This document shows positions 20,300 to 30,884 of a stretch of 64,000 nt of DNA, one piece after another. Below the pieces are notes generated by a model. It did not search any database. It was not told where the DNA came from and saw only the letters and a program-made list of their open reading frames with translations. The translations under genes were made by a program, and so were the position numbers. Within the stretch, counting starts at the first letter, position 1. The number at the start of each line of letters is the position of its first letter. This DNA is from an uncultured Lachnospiraceae bacterium (GTDB taxonomy: Bacteria > Bacillota > Clostridia > Lachnospirales > Lachnospiraceae), in NCBI GenBank assembly GCA_946628415.1, contig CAMOWK010000001.1:1-64000 (forward strand). Direction: 5' to 3'.

Positions 20300-20866
20300 T
20301 TATCCTCTTATGTACTTAACTGCATCAAGAAGAGACTTTTTAAAAGTTTCATCATTTGTATTATCGAACTCAAACAGTTCAGGAATATTGCCAGGCTTAT
20401 TAAAATTCTGAGTTTTAACATACTCATCCCAATGCTCAAGCTTCCAGACATCTCTGTCTGAATTCCTGTTGATCATCCTCTGATGTGCTACTTCTACATC
20501 TGCATGCACCCAGACAACACAAAGCTCTGCACCCTTTTCGCGAAGCTTTTCACGTAAACGCTGAAGGTATTCATCATCTCTGATCTCTTCTGTAAAAGGA
20601 GCATTGATAAGAACCGTATCATTATACTCAAGCGCATCAAATGCAAGATCAAGTATTGCATAATACTCATAATCTCTAATCTCTCTCTGGAAGAAATCTG
20701 AAGATCTGTTATATTCCTCGCCTGCAACCTTGAAAATCTGTTTAGAAAGTACAATAAGTGTATCTTTATCCAAATAAACGCAATTATTGAGGGCTTTTGC
20801 AAGTCTTTTTGAAATGAATGTTTTTCCACAAGCCGGTGGAGAAGTAACTAATACAAGTTTCTTCAT
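20300..20866 (-). CDS. P-loop ATPase / nucleotide-kinase-like protein
   Basis: The 188-residue protein begins with a Walker A motif (VTSPPACGKTFISKRLAKAL) and resembles AAA_33/zeta-toxin-like kinases. Later conserved-looking elements are LINAPFTEEIRDDEYL and VVWVHADVEVAHQRMINRNSDRD, which could supply the lid arginines. The substrate is unknown. It is 70 bp downstream of asd and is the last gene before the terminator. Confidence 0.6.
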   Translation of the reverse strand: MKKLVLVTSPPACGKTFISKRLAKALNNCVYLDKDTLIVLSKQIFKVAGEEYNRSSDFFQREIRDYEYYAILDLAFDALEYNDTVLINAPFTEEIRDDEYLQRLREKLREKGAELCVVWVHADVEVAHQRMINRNSDRDVWKLEHWDEYVKTQNFNKPGNIPELFEFDNTNDETFKKSLLDAVKYIRG

Positions 20867-20936
20867 ACCGCTAACCTCCTAAAAAAGTTACTCCAAATAT
20901 AATAACAATAAATCCTACAAAAATAAACAGTTATTT

Positions 20937-22025
20937 TTACTTTTTTGTAATATATCCCTTGGCATAAAGAAGTTCAGCTGAAAGTACCGCTCCACCTGCT
21001 GCTCCTCTAAGCGTATTATGAGAAAGACCGACAAATTTATAATCGAAGATAGTATCTTCTCTGAGACGTCCCATGGAAACGCCCATTCCGTTCTCATAAT
21101 CAACATCAAGAGTTACCTGAGGTCTGTTATCATCTGTAAGGTACTGGATAAACTGCTTAGGAGCTGAAGGAAGTCCAAGTTCCTGTGGTTCGCCCTTAAA
21201 GTTAACCCATCTTTCTATAATTTCCTCTTTAGTAGGTTTCTTCTCAAAATTAACAAATACAGTTGCAGTATGACCGTTAAGTACCGGAACTCTTATACAC
21301 TGACTTGTAATCTTAGGTCCGTCTTCACATTTCTTAATAACACCGTCTTCTACCTTACCCCAGATACGAAGCGGTTCCTGCTCAGACTTCTCTTCTTCAC
21401 CACCGATATAAGGAATAACATTTCCAACCATCTCAGGCCAGTCCTTAAATGTCTTTCCTGCACCTGAAATAGCCTGATAAGTTGATACTACAACTTCCTT
21501 AGGTCCAAATTCTTTAAGTGCAAACAGTGCAGGTGCATAACTCTGGATTGAGCAGTTAGGCTTAACAGCTATAAATCCGCTCTTTGTTCCGAGTCTTTCT
21601 CTCTGATACTTTATTACCTCATAGTGCTCCGGATTAAGTTCCGGAACAACCATAGGCACATCAGGTGTCCATCTGTGTGCACTGTTATTTGAAACTACAG
21701 GAGTCTCCGTCTTTGCATATGCTTCCTCAATCTTCTTTATCTCATCTTTGGACATATCAACGGCGCTGAAGACAAAATCAACTGTAGATGCAACTTTCTC
21801 AACATCATTTACATTGAAAAGCACCAGATCTTTAACACTGTCCGGAATAGGAGTATCCATCTTCCATCTGCCTTCAACTGCCTCACTGTACTTCTTGCCT
21901 TCACTTCTTGGACTTGCTGCAACAGTTACAACCTCAAACCACGGATGATTAGCAAGTATTGATATAAATCTCTGGCCAACCATACCCGTTGCGCCGAGAA
22001 TTCCAACCTTTAATTTATCACTCAT
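20937..22025 (-). CDS. asd: Aspartate-semialdehyde dehydrogenase
   Basis: Asd reduces L-aspartyl-4-phosphate to aspartate semialdehyde, the branch point to lysine, threonine, methionine and isoleucine. The 362-residue protein has the NADP motif GILGATGMVGQRFI and the catalytic Cys in VKPNCSIQSYAPAL, plus NNSAHRW. The sequence (AASPRSEGKKYSEAV, GRWKM) is of the archaeal/fungal-like class rather than the classical bacterial Asd type. It follows serA by 21 bp and supplies precursor for isoleucine, fitting the BCAA genes upstream. Confidence 0.95.
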   Translation of the reverse strand: MSDKLKVGILGATGMVGQRFISILANHPWFEVVTVAASPRSEGKKYSEAVEGRWKMDTPIPDSVKDLVLFNVNDVEKVASTVDFVFSAVDMSKDEIKKIEEAYAKTETPVVSNNSAHRWTPDVPMVVPELNPEHYEVIKYQRERLGTKSGFIAVKPNCSIQSYAPALFALKEFGPKEVVVSTYQAISGAGKTFKDWPEMVGNVIPYIGGEEEKSEQEPLRIWGKVEDGVIKKCEDGPKITSQCIRVPVLNGHTATVFVNFEKKPTKEEIIERWVNFKGEPQELGLPSAPKQFIQYLTDDNRPQVTLDVDYENGMGVSMGRLREDTIFDYKFVGLSHNTLRGAAGGAVLSAELLYAKGYITKK

Positions 22026-22046
22026 TTTATGAATCCTCTATAAATG

Positions 22047-23210
22047 TTATTTAATAACTCTTACTCTTATAACACCATCAATATTTCTAAGCTCTTCTGC
22101 TACTTCAGCAGCATCAGGAGTATCTACATCAAGAATTGTATATGCAAAGTCACCACGTGATTTACTTACCATATCAGGTACATTGATTCCTGACTTTGAG
22201 AATGCTCCTGTAAACTGTGTAAGCATATTAGGAATATTCTTATGGCAAACTGTTATACGACCTGCAGATGATGGAACGCCTGCATCAACTCTCGGATAAT
22301 TAACTGAGTTGATTACATTTCCGTTCTCAATGAAGTCAACAATCTCATTTACAGCCATAACAGCGCAGTTATCTTCTGACTCTGCTGTAGAAGCTCCAAG
22401 GTGAGGTGTACAGATAACGCATTCATGCCCAACTACTGTAGGATTAGCGAAGTCTGTAACATATCTGTGAACCTTGCCTGCATCAATAGCAGCCATAAGA
22501 GCTTCTTCATCGATGAGAATATCACGGGCATAGTTAAGAACTACAACGCCATCTTTCATCTGATCTATAGCTTCTTTATTTATCATACCCTTAGTAGAAT
22601 CCATAAGCGGTACATGAATTGTGATATAATCGCAGTTAGCATAGATATCATTTACATTAGTAATATGCTTAACTGACTTTGAAAGATTCCATGCTGCATC
22701 TACCGATACATATGGGTCATAGCCCCAAACTTCCATACCAAGATGAACAGCTGCATTTGCAACTCTGCATCCTATAGCTCCAAGACCGATAACACCAAGC
22801 TTCTTGCCCTGGATTTCATTTCCTGCATAAAGCTTCTTCTGCTTTTCAGCAGTTTTAGCTATGTTCTCATCGTCCTTATCTTCATTTACCCAGTTAGCAC
22901 CTGCAACAATGTCACGTGAGCCAAGAAGAAGTCCTGCTATAACAAGCTCCTTAACACCGTTTGCATTAGCTCCAGGTGTATTGAAAACAACTATACCTTT
23001 TTCAGCATATGCATCAAGAGGGATATTGTTCACGCCTGCACCGGCTCTTGCAACTGCAATAAGTGAATCAGGAACTTCAAGTTCATGCATTGATGCACTT
23101 CTTACAAGAACAGCATCAGCTTCATTCAAATTATCTGTAATAGTATAATTATCACCAAGTAAATCTGTACCGCATGCAGCGATAGGATTTAAACAATTAA
23201 TCTTTGTCAT
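22047..23210 (-). CDS. serA: D-3-phosphoglycerate dehydrogenase
   Basis: SerA oxidises 3-phosphoglycerate to 3-phosphohydroxypyruvate, the first step of serine synthesis. The 387-residue protein has the NAD-binding GLGAIGCRVANAAVHLGMEVWGYDP, the catalytic Arg/Glu/His region (NYARDILIDEEAL through ICTPHLGASTAES), and a C-terminal ACT domain (about 320-387), usually the serine-feedback site. It lacks the additional intervening domain of long SerA forms. It is 26 bp after serC. Confidence 0.96.
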   Translation of the reverse strand: MTKINCLNPIAACGTDLLGDNYTITDNLNEADAVLVRSASMHELEVPDSLIAVARAGAGVNNIPLDAYAEKGIVVFNTPGANANGVKELVIAGLLLGSRDIVAGANWVNEDKDDENIAKTAEKQKKLYAGNEIQGKKLGVIGLGAIGCRVANAAVHLGMEVWGYDPYVSVDAAWNLSKSVKHITNVNDIYANCDYITIHVPLMDSTKGMINKEAIDQMKDGVVVLNYARDILIDEEALMAAIDAGKVHRYVTDFANPTVVGHECVICTPHLGASTAESEDNCAVMAVNEIVDFIENGNVINSVNYPRVDAGVPSSAGRITVCHKNIPNMLTQFTGAFSKSGINVPDMVSKSRGDFAYTILDVDTPDAAEVAEELRNIDGVIRVRVIK

Positions 23211-23236
23211 TTTTTATAATCTCCTAAACAATCTTG

Positions 23237-24319
23237 CTAAGCATTCTTTTCTTCAAATTCTTTCATGAACTGAACAAGCTTCTCAACGCCTTCAATTGGC
23301 ATAGCATTGTAGATAGATGCTCTCATTCCGCCTACTGATCTGTGACCCTTGAGGTTAACAAATCCTGCTTCTGTAGCTTCTTTAACAAATTTTGCATCAA
23401 GCTCGTCATTTCCTGTAACAAAAGGAACATTCATAAGTGATCTGTCCTTCTTAACTACAGTTCCCTTGAAAAGTTTTGAAGAATCAAGGAAATCATAAAG
23501 AATCTTAGCCTTCTTCTCATTGTGGATCTTCATAGCATCAAGTCCGCCCATTGACTTAACCCACTTAAATACAAGACCGCAGATATAAATACCATAGCAT
23601 GGAGGTGTGTTGTAAAGAGAATCTGCATCAGCCTGAGTTTTATACTTAAGCATAGTAGGAACCTTCTCATCAAGGTCATCTCTTATAAGATCCTCTCTGA
23701 TAATAACAATTACAACACCTGCAGGACCTACGTTCTTCTGTACTCCAAAGAATATAAGGCCGTAATCTTCAACATTAACAGGCTGTGAAAGTATATCAGA
23801 TGACATATCAGCAACAAGAATCTTTCCCTTTGTGTTAGGAAGTTCATGATATGCCGTACCATAAATAGTATTGTTATGGCAGATATATACATAATCAGCA
23901 TCATCGCTTATAGGAAGATCCGACACATCAGGAATGTATGAAAATGTCTTATCCTCTGAAGATGCAACAACATTTGCCTTGCCGTACTTCTTTGCTTCCT
24001 GATAAGCCTTCTTTGCCCACTGACCTGTTATGATATAATCTGCTACACCATTTTTCATAAGGTTCATAGGAATAGCTGCAAACTGCTGAGATGCGCCTCC
24101 CTGAAGGAAAAGAACCTTGTAATTATCAGGGATATTCATAAGATCCCTTAAATCCTTCTCTGCTTCCTTAATGATATTATCATAAACCTTTGAACGGTGG
24201 CTCATCTCCATAACACTCTGTCCTGAGCCCTTGTAATCCAGCATTTCTTCTGCAGCCTGCTTAAGAACAACCTCCGGAAGTATTGATGGACCTGCTGAGA
24301 AATTATATACTCTAGCCAT
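23237..24319 (-). CDS. serC: Phosphoserine aminotransferase
   Basis: SerC transaminates 3-phosphohydroxypyruvate with glutamate, using PLP. The 360-residue class-V aminotransferase starts MARVYNFSAGPSILPEVVLKQ, and the PLP lysine is in FFGVQKNVGPAG. The C-terminal GHRSVGGMRASIYNAMP is typical. It lies between ilvB and serA; serB (phosphatase) is not nearby. Confidence 0.96.
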   Translation of the reverse strand: MARVYNFSAGPSILPEVVLKQAAEEMLDYKGSGQSVMEMSHRSKVYDNIIKEAEKDLRDLMNIPDNYKVLFLQGGASQQFAAIPMNLMKNGVADYIITGQWAKKAYQEAKKYGKANVVASSEDKTFSYIPDVSDLPISDDADYVYICHNNTIYGTAYHELPNTKGKILVADMSSDILSQPVNVEDYGLIFFGVQKNVGPAGVVIVIIREDLIRDDLDEKVPTMLKYKTQADADSLYNTPPCYGIYICGLVFKWVKSMGGLDAMKIHNEKKAKILYDFLDSSKLFKGTVVKKDRSLMNVPFVTGNDELDAKFVKEATEAGFVNLKGHRSVGGMRASIYNAMPIEGVEKLVQFMKEFEEKNA

Positions 24320-24353
24320 GATACTTTTTATCCTCCTTAAATATATAACATAT

Positions 24354-26042
24354 TTATTTATTCTTATTTAATTCTTCTTCACTGTCAAAACATGTTTCAA
24401 TAGCAGCACCCGGTGCAACCATAGGCCAAACCTTATCATCCTCATCAATGATACAGTTTATAAGATACGGTCCTTCACCCTTAATTGCAGCATCAAGAGC
24501 CTTTTCAAACTCTTTTACAGTCTTAACAGTATATCCCTTTGCTCCGAGAGCATCGGCAACCTTTGCAAAATCAACATTGTCATTCAGCATGGTATTGGAA
24601 TATCTCTTTCCATAGAAAAGAGTCTGCCACTGCCTAACCATTCCAAGAACATGGTTATTGATGACTATTTCAATAACATGGGTATTATATCTTGCTGCTG
24701 TAGCAAGCTCATTCATGTTCATACGGAAGCATCCGTCACCCGCGATATTTATAACAGTTTTATCAGGGCGTCCGAACTTAGCTCCTATTGCAGCTCCAAG
24801 ACCGTAACCCATAGTTCCGAGTCCGCCGGATGTAAGAAGCTGTCTTGGCTCCTTATAGAGATAATACTGTGCAGCCCACATCTGATGCTGTCCTACATCT
24901 GTAGAAATGATTGCATCACCTTTAGTCTTCTCATAGATCTTACTTATAACAGCAGGACCTGTTAAGTTCTTCATATCATATGAAAGCGGGTATTCCTTCT
25001 TAAGATCAGCGATAAGATTCATCCAGTCTTTATTCTGCTTCTTATCAATCTTAGGAAGCATGCGCTTAATAATTTCTTTAGCATCACCGATTACCGATGC
25101 ATCGGCAACTATATTCTTATTAATCTCAGCTGCATCAATATCTATATGAATAATCTTTGCATTATTTGCAAATTTGGCAGCGTTACCTATAACACGATCC
25201 GAGAATCTTGCTCCAACTACTACAATGAGATCAGCTTTATTTACACCAAAGTTAGAAGCCTTGGTACCATGCATACCTATCATACCGGTATAACGCTTAT
25301 TCGTACCGTCAAATGCACCTTTACCCATAAGAGTATCGCATACGGCTGCATCCATCTTGTCTGCAAGTTTCTTTATCTCAGGAGCAGCATCTGCTGCTAT
25401 AGCTCCACCACCTACAAGAATAAATGGCTTACTTGCAAGATTTATCATGCGTACAGCCGCATCAATGTCACTGTCTTTAATTGTAGCAGTAACCTTTTCA
25501 ATCTTTTCAGGAGCCTTGTACTCATAAGCTGCCTTTGTAGCTGTAACATCCTTTGTAATATCTACAAGTACAGGTCCCGGTCTTCCGCTCTTTGCTATCT
25601 TGAAAGCACGTCTTATAGTATCTGCAAGTTCATGTACATTCTTGACAATAAAGCTGTGCTTTGTGACCGGCATAACGACTCCTGCGATATCAACCTCCTG
25701 GAAGCTGTCTTTTCCAAGAAGTGCCACACCAACGTTAGCAGTTATGGCAACAAGCGGAATTGAATCCATATACGCCGTTGCAATACCTGTAACAAGATTT
25801 GTAGCACCCGGTCCACTGGTCGCAAGACATACGCCAACTTTACCAGTTGCTCTGGCATATCCGTCTGCGGCATGTGAAGCACCCTGCTCATGTGATGTAA
25901 GAACGTGTGTTATCTCATCTGAATGTTTATAGAGTTCGTCATAGACGTTAAGTATGGTTCCACCCGGATAACCGAATACAGTATCAACGCCCTGCTCTTT
26001 AAGACATTCGATAACAATCTCTGAACCTGTCAACTGTTTCAT
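24354..26042 (-). CDS. ilvB: Acetolactate synthase, large (catalytic) subunit
   Basis: This ThDP enzyme condenses pyruvate with pyruvate or 2-oxobutyrate at the start of valine/leucine and isoleucine synthesis. The 562-residue protein has the N-terminal FGYPGGTILNVYDEL with the catalytic Glu in SHEQGASHAADGYARATG, a central FAD-type domain, and the ThDP GDGCFRMNMNELATA region. A regulatory small subunit (ilvN) and ketol-acid reductoisomerase (ilvC) are not present in the window. It has an upstream AT-rich 139-bp gap with its own promoter-like sequence. Confidence 0.96.
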   Translation of the reverse strand: MKQLTGSEIVIECLKEQGVDTVFGYPGGTILNVYDELYKHSDEITHVLTSHEQGASHAADGYARATGKVGVCLATSGPGATNLVTGIATAYMDSIPLVAITANVGVALLGKDSFQEVDIAGVVMPVTKHSFIVKNVHELADTIRRAFKIAKSGRPGPVLVDITKDVTATKAAYEYKAPEKIEKVTATIKDSDIDAAVRMINLASKPFILVGGGAIAADAAPEIKKLADKMDAAVCDTLMGKGAFDGTNKRYTGMIGMHGTKASNFGVNKADLIVVVGARFSDRVIGNAAKFANNAKIIHIDIDAAEINKNIVADASVIGDAKEIIKRMLPKIDKKQNKDWMNLIADLKKEYPLSYDMKNLTGPAVISKIYEKTKGDAIISTDVGQHQMWAAQYYLYKEPRQLLTSGGLGTMGYGLGAAIGAKFGRPDKTVINIAGDGCFRMNMNELATAARYNTHVIEIVINNHVLGMVRQWQTLFYGKRYSNTMLNDNVDFAKVADALGAKGYTVKTVKEFEKALDAAIKGEGPYLINCIIDEDDKVWPMVAPGAAIETCFDSEEELNKNK

Positions 26043-26113
26043 GCCCTAAATCTCCTTTACTTTATTCTTTATCAGTAATTAAATTAATCTATAATCTGAC
26101 ATATCGAATATCT

Positions 26114-26142
26114 ATAATACTTCAAAAATGAAAATATTTGAA
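26114..26142 (-). promoter_or_regulatory. Putative ilvB-serC-serA-asd promoter with palindrome
   Basis: TTCAAA (26137-26142) and TATTAT (26114-26119), spaced 17 bp, lie about 70 bp before ilvB. They coincide with a perfect 8-bp inverted repeat ACTTCAAA/TTTGAAGT (26119-26144) that could be an operator or RNA hairpin. Confidence 0.4.
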
Positions 26143-26146
26143 GTAG

Positions 26147-26161
26147 AAATTTTATAAAATG
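26147..26161 (-). promoter_or_regulatory. Possible CodY box upstream of ilvB
   Basis: CATTTTATAAAATTT matches 11 of 15 positions of the Bacillus consensus AATTTTCWGAAAATT and lies just upstream of the putative ilvB promoter. In such AT-rich DNA this may be chance, but codY is in the window and ilv genes are classical CodY targets. Confidence 0.3.
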
Positions 26162-26181
26162 CAGATTTTTTTGTCTTTTGA

Positions 26182-27855
26182 TTAGTTTTTACCCGGTATT
26201 TCAAGTATAGCCCCTCTGTTACCGCTTGTAACCATCGAAGCATATCTTGCAAGATAGCCTGTATTTACCTTTGGTTCTCTTGGTTTCCATTCGGAAGCTC
26301 TTCTGGCAAGTTCTTCATCACTTACCTTAAGATTTATCGAGTAATTATTGATATCGATTTCGATCATATCTCCTTCTTCAACAAGTGCGATTGGTCCGCC
26401 CACTGCTGCTTCAGGTGATACATGTCCGATTGAAGCTCCACGGCTGGCTCCTGAGAAACGTCCGTCTGTTATAAGAGCAACTGTTGAACCAAGTCCCATA
26501 CCTGCTATAGCAGATGTAGGATTAAGCATCTCTCTCATACCGGGGCCACCCTTAGGTCCTTCATATCTGATAACAACAACATCACCCTCAACTATCTTTC
26601 CGCCAAGGATAGCTGCAATTGCATCTTCTTCTGAATCAAATACTCTTGCCGGTCCTTCATGCTTAAGCATTTCAGGAACAACTGCAGATCTCTTAACAAC
26701 TGAACCGTCAGGTGCAAGATTACCTTTAAGTACGGCAAGTCCGCCTGTCTTTGAATATGGATTATCTACAGGGCGAATAACTTCAGGATTTCTGTTCACT
26801 GAATTCTTAACTGCCTCACCGATAGTCTTTCCTGTTACTGTCATGCAGTTTCCATTAATAAGTCCTATGTCTAAGAGTTCCTTAATAACCACATAGACAC
26901 CGCCTGCCTCATTAAGATCTTCCATATATGTAGGGCCTGCAGGAGCAAGATGACAAAGGTTAGGTGTCTTCTCACTGATAGGATTTGCAAATGAAATGTC
27001 AAAATCAAAACCTATCTCATGGGCTATAGCAGGAAGATGGAGCATTGAATTTGTTGAACATCCAAGTGCCATATCAACTGTAAGAGCATTGAGTATTGCA
27101 TCCTTTGTGATTATATCTCTTGGACGTATATTCTTTTCAAGCATATCCATTACAGCATAACCTGCACGTTTAGCAAGTCTCAGTCTTTCTGAATATACGG
27201 CAGGAATCGTTCCATTTCCCGGAAGTCCCATACCAAGAACTTCTGTAAGGCAGTTCATTGAATTTGCTGTGTACATACCTGAACATGAACCGCATGTAGG
27301 ACAAACTTTCTCTTCAAATTCAGTCACATCACTTTCACTTATCTTACCGGCAGTATACTCACCTACTGCCTCAAACATAGATGAAAGACTTCTCTTTCTT
27401 CCGTGAATATGTCCTGCAAGCATAGGACCTCCGGATACAAAGACTGTCGGTACATTTACTCTTGCCGCTGCCATAAGGAGTCCGGGAACATTCTTATCAC
27501 AGTTAGGTATCATAACAAGTGCATCAAACTGATGAGCAATTGCCATAGCCTCTGTGGAATCAGCGATAAGGTCTCTTGTTACAAGGCTGTATTTCATACC
27601 TATATGACCCATAGCTATACCATCACAAACAGCAATTGCAGGGAACATTACAGGTGTACCGCCTGCCTCTGCAACGCCAAGCTTAACAGCCTCAGCAATC
27701 TTATCAAGATTCATATGTCCCGGTACAATCTCATTATATGAGCATACGATACCAACCATAGGTTTTCTTATCTCTTCAGGTGTAAAACCGAGTGCATTCA
27801 GTAATGAACGTGCCGGTGCCTGCTGAAGACCGCTTTTCATGTTATCACTTTTCAT
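26182..27855 (-). CDS. ilvD: Dihydroxy-acid dehydratase
   Basis: IlvD dehydrates 2,3-dihydroxy-isovalerate or -methylvalerate to the 2-oxo acid using an Fe-S cluster. The 557-residue protein has cluster cysteines in PNCDKNVPG and [19 protein letters not shown], and the C-terminal [20 protein letters not shown]. It is followed by ilvB after 139 bp and preceded by leuB after 81 bp; the latter gap carries a short AAGCT/AGCTT hairpin but no clear terminator. Confidence 0.97.
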   Translation of the reverse strand: MKSDNMKSGLQQAPARSLLNALGFTPEEIRKPMVGIVCSYNEIVPGHMNLDKIAEAVKLGVAEAGGTPVMFPAIAVCDGIAMGHIGMKYSLVTRDLIADSTEAMAIAHQFDALVMIPNCDKNVPGLLMAAARVNVPTVFVSGGPMLAGHIHGRKRSLSSMFEAVGEYTAGKISESDVTEFEEKVCPTCGSCSGMYTANSMNCLTEVLGMGLPGNGTIPAVYSERLRLAKRAGYAVMDMLEKNIRPRDIITKDAILNALTVDMALGCSTNSMLHLPAIAHEIGFDFDISFANPISEKTPNLCHLAPAGPTYMEDLNEAGGVYVVIKELLDIGLINGNCMTVTGKTIGEAVKNSVNRNPEVIRPVDNPYSKTGGLAVLKGNLAPDGSVVKRSAVVPEMLKHEGPARVFDSEEDAIAAILGGKIVEGDVVVIRYEGPKGGPGMREMLNPTSAIAGMGLGSTVALITDGRFSGASRGASIGHVSPEAAVGGPIALVEEGDMIEIDINNYSINLKVSDEELARRASEWKPREPKVNTGYLARYASMVTSGNRGAILEIPGKN

Positions 27856-27936
27856 AATTCATCATCCCTTCTCAAGCTATTTTCATATCAGCTTGTTAAA
27901 TTCATAAAAATAATACTCTATCTTTAATCTTCTAAT

Positions 27937-29019
27937 TTACACACGTTCTGCAATTAGTGTTCCCATTTCATCACACTTAACCTGCGGCTCGCCCGGCTTG
28001 GCTATATCTATTGTCCTGTAGCCTTCCTTAAGAACCTTCTTAACGGCATTCTCGATTGCATCAGCCTCTGTATCAAGATCAAATGTATATCTGAGCATCA
28101 TAGCTGCACTAAGTATAGTTGCAATAGGATTTGCAATATTCTTTCCGGCTATATCCGGAGCCGAACCGCCTGACGGTTCATAAAGTCCGAACTTAGTTTC
28201 ATTAAGTGAAGCAGATGGCAGCATTCCGATAGAACCTGTTATCATTGAAGCTTCATCTGAAAGAATATCTCCGAACATATTCTCCGTAAGAACAACATCG
28301 AACTGTGCCGGATCCTTTACAAGCTGCATTGCAGCATTGTCTACGAGCATTACATCGTAATCAACATCAGGATAAGACTCTGCAACCTCGTTTGTTACTT
28401 TTCTCCAGAGTCTTGATGAGTCAAGCACGTTTGCTTTGTCAATAAGAGTAACTTTGTTATGACGCTTTCTTGCGATTTCAAATGACTTTACAGCAATACG
28501 GCGGATTTCATTTTCATTATATGAAAGTGTATCAACAGCCGTCATAACTCCATCTATCTCTTTAGTATATCTCTCTCCGAAATAAAGACCGCCTGTCAGT
28601 TCTCTCATCATAAGCATATCGAAGCCGCGCTCTGCAACCTCTTCTTTAAGAGGACACGCTTCTTTAAGTTCCGGATAAAGATAAGCAGGCCGGAGGTTAG
28701 CAAAAAGCTTAAGTGCTTTACGTATTCCAAGGAGTCCGGCTTCCGGTCTTTTTTCAGGAGGAAGCTTATACCATGGTGATGTCTGTGTATTACCACCTAT
28801 CGAACCCATAAGAACTGCATCCTTACTCTTTGCTATTTCTATCGTTTCCTCAGTAAGAGGTTCACCGTATTTATCTATGGAGCAACCTCCCATCAGAATC
28901 TGCTCATAATTAAATGTATGTCCGTATTTTGCTCCGACAGCATCCAGTACCTTCATAGCTTCAGTCACTATCTCCGGACCTATACCATCACCCTTAATAA
29001 CTGCTATATTACAAATCAT
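27937..29019 (-). CDS. leuB: 3-isopropylmalate dehydrogenase
   Basis: LeuB oxidatively decarboxylates 3-isopropylmalate in leucine synthesis. The 360-residue NAD-dependent enzyme has VIKGDGIGPEIV at the N-terminus and the Mg/substrate site in VDNAAMQLVKDP and TENMFGDILSDEASMITGS. It is 50 bp downstream of leuD, completing leuC-leuD-leuB. leuA (isopropylmalate synthase) is not in the window. Confidence 0.97.
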   Translation of the reverse strand: MICNIAVIKGDGIGPEIVTEAMKVLDAVGAKYGHTFNYEQILMGGCSIDKYGEPLTEETIEIAKSKDAVLMGSIGGNTQTSPWYKLPPEKRPEAGLLGIRKALKLFANLRPAYLYPELKEACPLKEEVAERGFDMLMMRELTGGLYFGERYTKEIDGVMTAVDTLSYNENEIRRIAVKSFEIARKRHNKVTLIDKANVLDSSRLWRKVTNEVAESYPDVDYDVMLVDNAAMQLVKDPAQFDVVLTENMFGDILSDEASMITGSIGMLPSASLNETKFGLYEPSGGSAPDIAGKNIANPIATILSAAMMLRYTFDLDTEADAIENAVKKVLKEGYRTIDIAKPGEPQVKCDEMGTLIAERV

Positions 29020-29069
29020 TTTTCAATCCTCGTTTTCCAAAATTTCACTTTATTCTTTTCAGCTTCTTA

Positions 29070-29555
29070 TCATTTTGAATTAATATAATTTATCAATCCG
29101 CCCTGCTTAATAATATTCTGCATAAACGGAGGGAATGCCTGCCCCTGATACTTCTTACCTGTAGTCACATCTTCTATCTCGCCTGTATCAAAATTAACAG
29201 ACACCTCATCTCCGGCATTTATTTCAGATGCCGCTGCCTCACACTCAATTATCGGAAGTCCGATATTGATCGAGTTTCTGTAAAAGATTCTTGCAAAATT
29301 ATCGGCTATAACGCAGGAAATACCCGAAGCTTTTATAGCTATAGGTGCATGTTCTCTCGATGAACCGCATCCAAAATTCTTTCCGGCAACCATTATATCA
29401 CCGGGCTTAACTCTTTTTACAAAGTCTGCATCAATATCTTCCATACAGTTTTTTGCAAGCTCTGCAGGATCGGCTGTATTAAGATATCTTGCAGGAATTA
29501 TAACGTCTGTATCGACATTATCACCATATTTATGTACTGTTCCTCTTGCTTCCAT
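29070..29555 (-). CDS. leuD: 3-isopropylmalate dehydratase small subunit
   Basis: LeuD is the swivelling small subunit that pairs with LeuC to isomerise 2- to 3-isopropylmalate. The 161-residue protein contains [13 protein letters not shown] and the conserved [16 protein letters not shown]. This is the short, archaeal/clostridial-type LeuD. It is 33 bp downstream of leuC. Confidence 0.96.
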   Translation of the reverse strand: MEARGTVHKYGDNVDTDVIIPARYLNTADPAELAKNCMEDIDADFVKRVKPGDIMVAGKNFGCGSSREHAPIAIKASGISCVIADNFARIFYRNSINIGLPIIECEAAASEINAGDEVSVNFDTGEIEDVTTGKKYQGQAFPPFMQNIIKQGGLINYINSK

Positions 29556-29588
29556 TTGGAAACCTCCTATATTTCATCTAAATCTTAA

Positions 29589-30863
29589 CTATATTTCTTC
29601 AGGGCTTGCAATCCTTCCCTTTATCGCTGAAGCCGCTGCAACAGCCGGGCTTGCAAGATAGATTTCAGAATCAATGGCACCCATACGTCCTACAAAGTTT
29701 CTGTTTGTTGTTGATACAGCTCTTTCACCATGTGCAAGTATACCCATGTGTCCACCAAGGCACGGACCGCATGTAGGAGTTGATACTATACAACCTGCAT
29801 TTATAAATATTTCCGTAAGGCCTTCCTTTATCATCTGAAGATAAACTTCCTGAGTTGCAGGAATTACGATCGCTCTTACATAAGGTGCAACCTTATTTCC
29901 GTTAAATACATCTGCAGCGATGCGCATATCAGAAATTCTTCCGTTTGTACATGAACCGATGACAACCTGGTCTATCTTTATATCACCGACTTCATCGATA
30001 GTCTTTGTATTTTCAGGAAGATGTGGAAATGCAACTGTAGGTCTTAAAGTACTGAGATCAATTGTATATTCTTCATCATAAACAGCGTCAGGGTCAGCTT
30101 CATATACCTTATATGAGTTGTTTGCAAATTTTTCCGGAGCATGTTCTTTCATATAGCTAAGAGTCAGATCATCAACAGGGAAAATGCCGTTCTTGGCACC
30201 TGCTTCTATAGCCATATTAGCTATGGTAAATCTGTCGTCCATAGTGAGGTTCTTTATTCCCTCTCCGACAAATTCCATTGACTTGTATCTTGCTCCGTCA
30301 ACACCTATCATTCCGATGATATGAAGGATAACATCCTTACCGCTTATCCACTCACTCTTTTCACCGACTATATTAAACTTAACAGCTGAAGGAACCTTGA
30401 ACCATGTCTGTCCTGTAACCATTCCGGCTGCCATATCAGTCGATCCAACACCGGTTGAAAATGCACCGAGAGCTCCATAAGTACATGTATGTGAATCGGC
30501 ACCTATAACAGCATCTCCAGCAACAACAAGACCTTTTTCAGGAAGAAGTGAGTGCTCAATACCCATAGTTCCTACATCAAAGTAATTAACTATATTGTTT
30601 TCCTTTGCAAAGTCTCTTACCTGCTTTACGTGCTCGGCGCTCTTAATGTCCTTATTCGGTGTGAAGTGATCCATTACCATTGCTATCTTGGTATTATCAA
30701 ATACTGTCTTTTTTTTGAACTTGGAAAGTTCATTGATGGCAACAGGAGTAGTAACATCATTTCCCAGAACAAGATCAAGGCGAGCCTCGATCAGCTGACC
30801 TGCTGAAACATGAGGAAGACCTGCATGATCGGCAAGTATCTTCTGTGTCATTGTCATTCCCAT
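29589..30863 (-). CDS. leuC: 3-isopropylmalate dehydratase large subunit
   Basis: LeuC carries the [4Fe-4S] active site of isopropylmalate isomerase. The 424-residue product has [32 protein letters not shown] and the cluster cysteines in [14 protein letters not shown]. The frame opens at 30878, but those first five codons form the GGAGG ribosome binding site of the ATG at 30863. It follows paaK by about 20 bp, so leucine genes and the ior-paaK genes are likely one transcript. Confidence 0.96.
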   Translation of the reverse strand: MGMTMTQKILADHAGLPHVSAGQLIEARLDLVLGNDVTTPVAINELSKFKKKTVFDNTKIAMVMDHFTPNKDIKSAEHVKQVRDFAKENNIVNYFDVGTMGIEHSLLPEKGLVVAGDAVIGADSHTCTYGALGAFSTGVGSTDMAAGMVTGQTWFKVPSAVKFNIVGEKSEWISGKDVILHIIGMIGVDGARYKSMEFVGEGIKNLTMDDRFTIANMAIEAGAKNGIFPVDDLTLSYMKEHAPEKFANNSYKVYEADPDAVYDEEYTIDLSTLRPTVAFPHLPENTKTIDEVGDIKIDQVVIGSCTNGRISDMRIAADVFNGNKVAPYVRAIVIPATQEVYLQMIKEGLTEIFINAGCIVSTPTCGPCLGGHMGILAHGERAVSTTNRNFVGRMGAIDSEIYLASPAVAAASAIKGRIASPEEI

Positions 30864-30884
30864 TTCTATATCCTCCATTACTTA

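Noticed and set aside
29020-29069. T-box or leucine attenuator before leuB
   Set aside because: The gap is only 50 bp and lacks the T-box sequence or a terminator pair.
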